57,500 nucleotides of DNA from Symbiodinium natans (taxonomy: Eukaryota; Sar; Dinophyceae; Suessiales; Symbiodiniaceae). The stretch covers positions 1 to 57,500 of the forward strand of contig CAJNDS010002790.1 in the NCBI GenBank assembly GCA_905221605.1, written 5' to 3'. Position 1 is the first letter of the stretch, and the number at the start of each line of letters is the position of its first letter. The translations under genes and the position numbers were made by a program. Below are positions 51,191 through 57,500 of the stretch, piece after piece. Under the pieces are notes generated by a model. The model made no database searches. It was not told the origin of the DNA and saw nothing but the letters and a program-made list of their open reading frames with translations.

Positions 51191-51779
51191 AGCGGCCCTG
51201 AGCCAAACATCCCGCAATACAACCCCCAAAGGCCGGTTCAGAAAGGGTGTGAGGTTTAGGTTTAGGGTTTAGGGTTTAGGGTTTAGGGTTTAGGGTTTAG
51301 GGTTTCTGGTGTTTGGGGCTTTGTCCTCATGCCCTCTTTCAAGTATCATCCTTCCTTCCAAACCCCCCGAGCCCCACAAAGTCCAGTTAGCCTGGGCCCT
51401 GAACCCAAGATTCCAGTTACACTGAGCCCCAAGTCCGTTGAAGCTCCATTTTCTGGGCGATCCACCCCAAAACTTCTAAGCCCTGAGCCACCGAAACCGG
51501 AACCCTAGGCCCTAAACCCTCTAAACCCTATAAACCCTATAAACTCTATCAACCCTATAAACCCTAAACCCTGAACCCTAAACCCTAAACCCTAAATCTA
51601 AACGCCAAACCAAGGACGGCCCTTACAATGCTCTGACAAGAATTTCCACAGATACTTCTCTTAAACCAAATAAGGCAAAATATTGCAATACGCCTAAAAA
51701 CCCTAACCTCCCCAAGCTCCCCAAACCCTACACCCTGAACCCCAAAACCCCAAAACCCCAAAAACCTAAACCAAAAAAG

Positions 51780-52165
51780 ACCTAAACCCCTAAGCCCCTA
51801 AACCCCTGAACCCCTAAACCCCTAAAACCCCGAAACCCCTAGACCCCTAAACCCCTGAACCCCTAAACCCCTGAACCCCTAAACCCCTAAAACAACTTAA
51901 CCCCCAAACCCTAAACTGAAAACCCGAAAACCCCTAAAACCCCTAAATCCCCTAAACCTCTAAACGCCTCAAACCCCGCAAACCCCTAAAATCCCTAGAA
52001 CCCCTAGAACCCCTAAACCCCTAAAGCCCCTAAACCCCCAAAACCCTTAAACCACTAAAACCCCTAAAAACCCCTAAAACCCCCAAAAAAACCCAAAATA
52101 CCCCTAAAAACCCCTAAAAACCCCTAAAACCCCTAAAGCGCCTAAACCCCTAAACCCCAAACCCT
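51780..52165 (-). repeat. CCCCTAAA/CCCCTAAAA variant array
   Basis: Nearly 400 bp of C4TA3-C4TA4 units with many single changes; no island inside. Confidence 0.85.
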
Positions 52166-52305
52166 AAACCCTAAATCCTAAACCCCAACCCCCCGTAAAC
52201 TGCAGACCAGCCACGGGTTGTGCCAGACGTGGACCCCCGCGCCAGCCCTGGTGGATGACACGCGAATCCCACAACCTGGGGCTCGGAGGTTGGGATCTGT
52301 ATGTT

Positions 52306-52435
52306 TTGGGGTTTGGGGTTTGGGGTTTGGGGTTTGGGGTTTGGGGTTTGGGGTTTGGGGTTTGGGGTTTGGGGTTTGGGGTTTGGGGTTTAGGGTTTAG
52401 GGTTTAGGGTTTAGGGTTTAGGGTTTAGGGTTCAG
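52306..52435 (+). repeat. TTTGGGG array followed by TTTAGGG array
   Basis: Twelve TTTGGGG units switch sharply to seven TTTAGGG units. TTTGGGG is close to ciliate telomere repeat types. Confidence 0.92.
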
Positions 52436-52647
52436 GCTTCAGGGATGGCTAACCCCAATAGGTAAAACTTTGAGACTTTTAGAGGCTGCATATTGGGATT
52501 AGGTGTTGAGGAGTGGAGATGGTCTCGGACTTGGGGCCTCATCCTCTTTGGGTTTAGGGTTTTAGGGTTTAGGGTTTAGGGTTTAGGTTTTAGGGTTTAG
52601 GGTTTAGAGCTTAGAGTTTAGGGGACACACAAGGGGGTGGGATGACC

Positions 52648-52755
52648 ATGGGTTCCCCTACTACCCCCCGTCTATACTTCTCGATTACTACCCCTAGGTT
52701 CCCCAATTAGGCTGAATTAGCCCTAAATGGCCGTAACTATGGGGGAACCCACGAA
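52648..52755. mobile_element. Hairpin element with GTTCCCC ends
   Basis: TGGGTTCCCCTACTACCCCC pairs with TATGGGGGAACCCA; inner copies of GGTTCCCC. Flanked on both sides by telomere-like arrays. Confidence 0.5.
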
Positions 52756-52922
52756 AAGTAGCCCTAAACCCTAAACCCTAAACCCTAAACCCTAAACCCT
52801 AAACCCTAAACCCTAAACCCTAAACCCTGGGGCCGGGGGAGGAAGCATGGAGGCGGGGAGTACGGGAACACCCATGGGATGAGATAAGCCGGCGATGCCT
52901 AGCACAGGTCACAGAGACGTGG

Positions 52923-52966
52923 TACTGCGGCCTGCGCAGCGGTCTACGTCGCTCAGCCAAGCGCTC
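52923..52966 (-). CDS. Unassigned exon-like island
   Basis: Acceptor TTTCGGGGTCAG; ERLAERRRPLRRPQ; donor GTGACC. Basic peptide, no family recognised. Confidence 0.4.
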
Positions 52967-52999
52967 CTGACCCCGAAAGCTGAAACACCACCCAGCCCC

Positions 53000-53117
53000 A
53001 AACCCTAAACCCTAAACCCTAAACCCTAAACCCTAAACCCTAAACCCTAAACCCTAAACCCTAAACCCTAAACCCTAAACCCTAAACCCTAAACCCTAAA
53101 CCCTAAACCCTAAACCG
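53000..53117 (-). repeat. CCCTAAA array, 16 units
   Basis: Perfect units between the 52923 and 53148 islands. Confidence 0.95.
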
Positions 53118-53147
53118 TACTACCCAAAAAAACCCAGCCGCCATCAC

Positions 53148-53212
53148 CTTCCCAATAAAAGCAGACGGAAGTGCAGGAGGCTGCCGGCAGGACAGGGCAG
53201 GCGCCGGCATGC
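53148..53212 (-). CDS. Unassigned exon-like island
   Basis: Acceptor GCCCTTTCTGCAG; ACRRLPCPAGSLLHFRLLLL; donor GTGATG. Two other frames are partly open. Confidence 0.35.
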
Positions 53213-53299
53213 CTGCAGAAAGGGCCACTCTAAGCCCCATAGGGTTTAGGGTTTAGGGTTTAGGGTTTAGGGTTTAGGGTTTAGGGTTTAGGGTTTAGG

Positions 53300-54700
53300 G
53301 TTTCGGGCTTGGGGTTTAGGGGGATGATTTGAACTTGGATTCCCTCTTGTATGCCTTTTGGGGTATGGGGATAAGGATGTTCCAACTTTTTGGAGCTTGC
53401 TGTATTCAATATGGTCCACAAAAGGATATTTGGGGCTTAGGGTGCAATACGAAGGTTTGGGCTTTTGCGGTTTAGAGTTTGGGGTTTAGGGTTTAGGGTT
53501 TAGGCTTTTATGGTTAGGGTCTAGGGTTAGAATGACTGGAAATCAAAACGAAGTAACAACAGTTCATCTTAAGACAGGCTGAAGCACATGCGCAGGATGC
53601 TCAGCCCCGAAGCTGGCCACTAAACTCCATGCACATTCCTACAGCTTATTGGAGAATCCTACCCTCAAACCTCAACCCATTTTCGTATAAACATCCAGTC
53701 CAAGCGTCAGAATAAACGGAGTCGATCTAGTGACATTGGGCCCTAAACCCTAAACCCTAAACCCTAAACCCTAATTAAACCCTAAACCCTACAACCCCAA
53801 AAACCCAGAGCCCAAAACCCAGCGGGCCGTTTTCGACATGGCCTCAGGCTCTCTCATGCCCTAATGCTCGTGTCTTAGGGGCCCCAACAATGTTTATTTG
53901 AATTTTGGGGCCCCTTGTGTCTGTCTGCACTTCAGCAGTCATTGAGTTCTTGAGCTCTCTGCGCAGCTCTAGCGGAACATCTGCCCAAACCTTCTTTCTA
54001 GTTGAGCAAGCTTGTAAGCCAGCTTCGACTTTATAAGCATCCATGAACTGAACAGATACCACAAGCTTATCATGTTCATGCTAGTGCCGTCCTGGCTGAC
54101 TCGGTCGCCACTCCGCAGGGACATGCTTTTAAAGGGCATGTAGGTTTTTGATAACCCTCCCGACATATTCCAATGCAGTGCTATTTTTCCTAGCTCTAGC
54201 TACTCTAGGTTGGCCCCTTAAACGCTCTGAACATTCCTGAAGATGATCCTCTTCAACCCCACTAAGGGGAAAATATTAAATGTCCCAAGGGCCTACCTAA
54301 AATCCCTCTCAACCCCAAACCCGAAACCTACCTAGAGCCCCCCATAAACCTTAAACCTACCCTGCCTAGAATCCCTATGTCCCAAGGGCCCATTAGACTG
54401 ACGAAGGCGGAATCAAACCCTACACCCAAGCCCTAAGCCCTAAGCCCTAAGCCAGCCCTAAGCCCTAAGCCCTAAGCCCTTAACCCTAAGCCCAAAGCCC
54501 AAAGCCCTAAGCCCTAAACCCTAAGCCCAAAGCCCAAAGCCCAAAGCCCTAAGCCCCAAGCCCCAAGCCCTAAAACCCTACACCCAAAAAGCTGAAGCTC
54601 CGTTGAAGGCAGCTGCCGCCTAGCAAAACCGGTCGGGGCAGACTCAAATCCGAGGCGCAAGCAGGGATCGCAGACGGTTCGTTGCGCCTTAAAAACCATA
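53300..54700. other. Mostly unique segment with weak coding signal
   Basis: The minus frame 53844-54062 reads VWADVPLELRRELKNSMTAE and looks coding-like; an overlapping frame lies to 54166. No family recognised, no island structure; possibly a gene remnant. Confidence 0.3.
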
Positions 54701-54892
54701 AGTCATTTAGGGTTTAGGGTTTAGGGTTTAGGGTTTAGGCTTTAGGGTTAAACCCTAAACGTCCACATGTGAGGATAGTTGTCTCCGTGCTGCTGTGGAA
54801 ACTCTCAAGCCTTTTGCATCGAACAGTGCGTCCCAGGATTGTGAACGATTGTCACGTTGGCAATGTGAGCAGAGTTTCTTCATTGTTTGAGT

Positions 54893-55046
54893 AACCCTAA
54901 ACCCTAAAACACCCTAAACCCTAAACCCTAAACCCTAAACCCTAAACCCTAAACCCTATATAAACCCTAAACCCTAAACCCTAAACCCTAAACCCTAAAC
55001 CCTAAACCCTAAACCCTAAACCCTAAACCCTAAACCCTAAACCCGT
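54893..55046 (-). repeat. CCCTAAA array, about 21 units, last before the kinase
   Basis: Interrupted by single AACACCCT and TATA changes. Only sparse telomere-like sequence follows to the right. Confidence 0.95.
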
Positions 55047-55049
55047 CGA

Positions 55050-55880
55050 CCTTCTACTCGGCGCACGCGCCTATACGAAGTGGGCATGGCTCTGCCTACG
55101 CTAACCTACGTGCTACAGAGATAAGTTGCTACTCAGCCGACCTCTAAGAATCTGACTTGCATACGAACTCCCACGTGACAGCTGTAACAAAAACACTGCT
55201 CACATGACGAGTCCGACAGTAACTGCAGGGAAGCTCTGCAGAAACCAACAGAGAGGTGGGTGGACACACAAAGAGAACCCGCCCTTGGCAAAGGGCATGC
55301 ATTCCGCAGGCTGGAAGGTAGAACGGGTTGAGTGGTTTAGAGTTTAGCCTTCTGCGCAGGATCTTGGCTGCACTTAGCTAGGTAGCTATAAAACTAATTT
55401 TTAGCTGCCTTATCAAGAAACCCAATAAACCCAAAAAGGCTAAGGATCTAAAGTTACAGTAAAGCACCACAGGGGGATCAAAGCACCCCTCAAGTACTCC
55501 TCGCCGGCTTCTGCAAGCTCGCCTGGGACCTGCCGCGGAGGTAGGGCCTTTGCCTTCACCTCGTTTTTAAAACTCCTCCGAGGTGTCGCTGTGGCCATGA
55601 GAAACAAAAATTTCCAGGTGCGCTGGAAAACGAGTATATAAGGCACCCAAGACTCGAAACTTATTGGAAAGGTTGAGCTGGGACAGTACACGCTTCTCCA
55701 AGCAGCACTGAACAGCATCCCCATGAGGCGTCGGTCCAAAGCCACAGCATCCCCAAACACCCTAAACAGCCTAAACATCCCGATCAGCCTAAACATCCTA
55801 AACCGCAACAACTCCGTAAAACTCCGCAAGTAAGCCTAACTCACGCACCATCTGGGAGGCTGGCACAAGCTGCCCAGTCT
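55050..55880. other. Region downstream of the kinase stop
   Basis: A minus ORF of 129 codons (55440-55829) starts just past the kinase stop in another frame and shows low-complexity MFRLIGMFRLFRVFG; it comes from a CCTAAACATCC-type repeat at 55750-55805. Probably 3' untranslated or intergenic. Confidence 0.4.
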
Positions 55881-55887
55881 CATAGAA

Positions 55888-56831
55888 TCAATCTTGCCTG
55901 CAGAATTGATGCCGGCGTGCCTGTCTTGATGACAGACGTCGGTCAGGCTGCAGGCAAAGCAGGCCGCTGAGGAGTTCATGCCCTTCATGAGTGCAAAGCT
56001 CTGGTCGCACGTCGAGAATGGGTTTAAGTCCTGTCGGCGGCCATTGTGGAAACATGTCTTTGAAACGGCAGAGCTGCGTACCCTCTGGCCAGTTCGTACA
56101 TGACGGCGTTCCCAGCAGCTGAAAGATCTGAAACAAAGTCCCAACTTGAGAGTCTCCTGGGAACAACGGGTGCCCGGTGGACATCTCTGCGATCACACAG
56201 CCTGCTGACCAGCAGTCCAGTTCAAATCCATAGCGAGTTGCACCAAGGAGGAGTTCTGGACTCCTGTACCAAAGCGTCACCACGTCCAGTGTCAACGGTT
56301 GCTGATTGCTCGCACGTGCCATGCCAAAGTCTGCTATCTTGAGGACGCCTTCGGCGCTGAGGAGAATGTTCTGAGGCTTAATGTCGCGGTGAAGAAGTTG
56401 GTTGGTGTGGCACGCATAAAGACCATCCAAGATATTCGCGGAGTATTTGTCTGACTCGCTCAATCGACAGGCGATCGGAACTCTGCTTCAAGACCATGCG
56501 GAGGTCAGCCGGATGAAGCTCGAAGACCATCCGGACGTCGTCACGGCCCACATGCACATCGAGCAGCCGCACCACGTTGGGATGCTCGAACCTGCGCAGC
56601 AAGGACACTTCCCGCACTGCGAAGGCTGGCACGCCGTCCCCACCAAATATCTTGGGGTCATACGAGACTTTCTTAATGGCCACGACTTGGTTGGTGCTCA
56701 TGTTCTCGGCTTTCGTGACCTCGCCGAAGGCACCCTTGCCGAGGTGCTCCATGATCAGGTAGTCGCCCCACAAGCTGCGTCCTCGTCCCTCACGCAGGGC
56801 GCGGAGACCCGCATGTCTCTCAATGATCTTC
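55888..56831 (-). CDS. CDK-like protein kinase with one frameshift
   Basis: CMGC/CDK-type Ser/Thr kinase domain. Seen in order: LGKGAFGEV (ATP loop), VAIKK (catalytic Lys), GVPAFAVREVSLLRRF (where CDKs have PSTAIRE), LLHRDIKPQNILL (catalytic loop), IADFGMA, VVTLWYRSPELLLGATRYGF, WSAGCVIAEM, GHPLFPGDSQVGTLFQIFQL, and a late Arg of subdomain XI in DRRLSS. Stop TGA at 55888-55890. The first part (down to about 56455) and the rest are in different frames. RVRQ-frame and KYSANILDGL-frame differ by one base within 56443-56460, so the copy has an extra base, a sequencing error, or is a pseudogene. The PSTAIRE region reads PAFAVRE, so cyclin choice is unclear. No in-frame ATG upstream; the 5' side begins at an introner-like element. 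Confidence 0.85.
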
Positions 56832-56950
56832 CTTAGGGACCAAATGAACCCTAAAACTGGGGGGCCTATACAATATACTACTAGAATTCCTATTGAGGTA
56901 CTACTATAATTAAACTCCTATTAAGGCATATGACCCATAAACCCTTTAGC
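56832..56950 (-). mobile_element. Degraded family C element between DUF4116 and kinase
   Basis: Right arm GGTTCATTTGGTCCCTAAG and centre TAGTAGTA match the copy at 57046. The left arm has lost about 20 nt (CCTTGGCTAAAGGG), removing the donor. Confidence 0.7.
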
Positions 56951-57500
56951 CAAGGTTCTGGCCGGCAAAGTGAACCGCTGAGTCGCTCTGGGCGACTGCA
57001 GCGAGCACGATGCCTTCATCGTCACACAGGCACGGCTCCGCATACCTTGGGGACGAAAGGAACCCCTAAAAGGGTTTATGGTTCATATACCTTCATAGGA
57101 ATTATAGTAGTATAGGGTATATGACCCCAAATTTTAGGGTTCATGTGGTCCCCAAGGTACTTCAATGCTTGCCCGTCCTGCTTCACGGCCGACAGGACAA
57201 TCTCCCGGTCACCCTTGAAGCTTGCATCGAGAAACTCAAGAAGTCGTCCTTGATGACTCAAAGCAGCTTCGGCTGTGGACCGGTCACCCCAGATTTGCTG
57301 GCAGTAGTCCTCGGCACCCTTCACATTCTTCAGCACACAGGCAATCATCATCTGAATCAGAGGATCAGGGTGAAAGAGCAATCGGTTCAGCCTCGCCACT
57401 GTCTCGTGGCCGAATCGTGGGCCGAGCTCCAAGAGCAACTGGATTGCGGCCCGCTTGACATTCCAAACAGGGTCGTTTAGCATCGAGATGACCTTGCGCA
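56946..57500 (-). CDS. HEAT and DUF4116 repeat protein, partial, with introner intron
   Basis: The gene enters from the right edge. Exon 57161-57500 encodes a HEAT-like stretch (MLNDPVWNVKRAAIQLLLEL, FHPDPLIQMMIACVLKNV) and a DUF4116 unit (GDREIVLSAVKQDGQALK). Exon 56946-57045 continues with YAEPCLCDDEGIVLAAVAQS then DSAVHFAGQNLG and TAA. Removing 57046-57160 restores a second DUF4116 unit without a break (QALK-YAE). DUF4116 is a short helical repeat very common in dinoflagellate and other protist proteins; its function is unknown. Whether translation really stops at 56946, or a further splice leads into the kinase, is not settled: the degraded element at 56832-56950 offers no clear donor. 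Confidence 0.75.
57046..57160 (-). mobile_element. Introner (family C), 115 nt, forms a complete GT-AG intron
   Basis: Sense ends are GTACCTTGGGGACC and GTCCCCAAG; arms are inverted repeats (CCTTGGGGAC, ATGAACCC, then ATATACC with TATAATTCCTAT in the centre). Splicing at AA|GTACC and AAG|GTATG joins two halves of the DUF4116 reading frame exactly. GTA appears at both junctions, as a target duplication would leave. Confidence 0.85.

Larger units (their letters stand above)
2560..55046. repeat. Interspersed telomere-like TTTAGGG/CCCTAAA arrays
   Basis: More than 100 blocks of the heptamer, from two to thirty units, are spread over this whole span in both orientations; none is found in the BTB, kinase or DUF4116 exons. 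Most lie within introns. Exons tend to have CCCTAAA on their left and TTTAGGG on their right in window coordinates. The largest blocks are listed separately. Confidence 0.95.

Noticed and set aside
2560-55046. True chromosome end (telomere)
   Set aside because: Arrays are short, in both orientations, mixed with coding exons and unique DNA; nothing indicates a terminal tract.

Overview
The window looks like nuclear DNA of a dinoflagellate, probably in or near the Suessiales/Symbiodiniaceae. Three things point there: every gene I can support reads on the minus strand, introns are extremely dense, and splice donors are often GC or GA instead of GT. Between short GC-rich islands lie hundreds of copies of the plant/dinoflagellate-type telomere heptamer TTTAGGG/CCCTAAA. 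I first took the window for subtelomeric junk. Translating the islands on the minus strand shows that many are 26-106 nt exons. They have an AG acceptor, a GT/GC/GA donor, matching codon phase from exon to exon, and recognisable protein families. The telomere-like arrays are therefore mostly intron sequence.

Layout, low to high coordinate (genes run right to left). 1-2.9 kb: no gene recognised; G-rich 9-bp tandem repeat and a hairpin element. 3.0-5.0 kb: end of a WD40-like gene. 5.5-26 kb: the C-terminal part of IFT122 (intraflagellar transport complex A), with a stop codon at 5533. About 28-40.3 kb: a gene with an FKBP-type prolyl isomerase domain followed by TPR repeats. 32.6-33.9 kb: an uninterrupted 455-codon BTB/BACK gene lying, on the same strand, inside one intron of the FKBP gene. 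40.8-45.3 kb: the C-terminal part of a HEN1-type small-RNA 2'-O-methyltransferase, stop at 40846. 47-53 kb: exon-like islands that I cannot name. 55.9-56.8 kb: a CDK-like kinase with one frameshift. 56.9-57.5 kb: a HEAT/DUF4116 gene running off the edge, with a clean 115-nt intron made of a transposon-like inverted-repeat element.

The most interesting signal is how the introns are built. (1) Short elements with terminal inverted repeats occur in many copies; two copies of one family form 114- and 115-nt GT-AG introns, which is the definition of an introner. (2) Large introns tend to begin with TTTAGGG arrays and end with CCCTAAA arrays in the sense direction, so each intron carries inverted telomere-like repeats at its ends. 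(3) In two places a telomere-like array sits inside a hairpin element, suggesting that the arrays are themselves inserted or expanded. (4) Donor and downstream exon often share the same bases, as a target-site duplication would leave.

Exon limits come from reading frames, phase and family matching by eye. No alignment was run. Gene starts for IFT122, FKBP-TPR, HEN1 and the kinase were not found.
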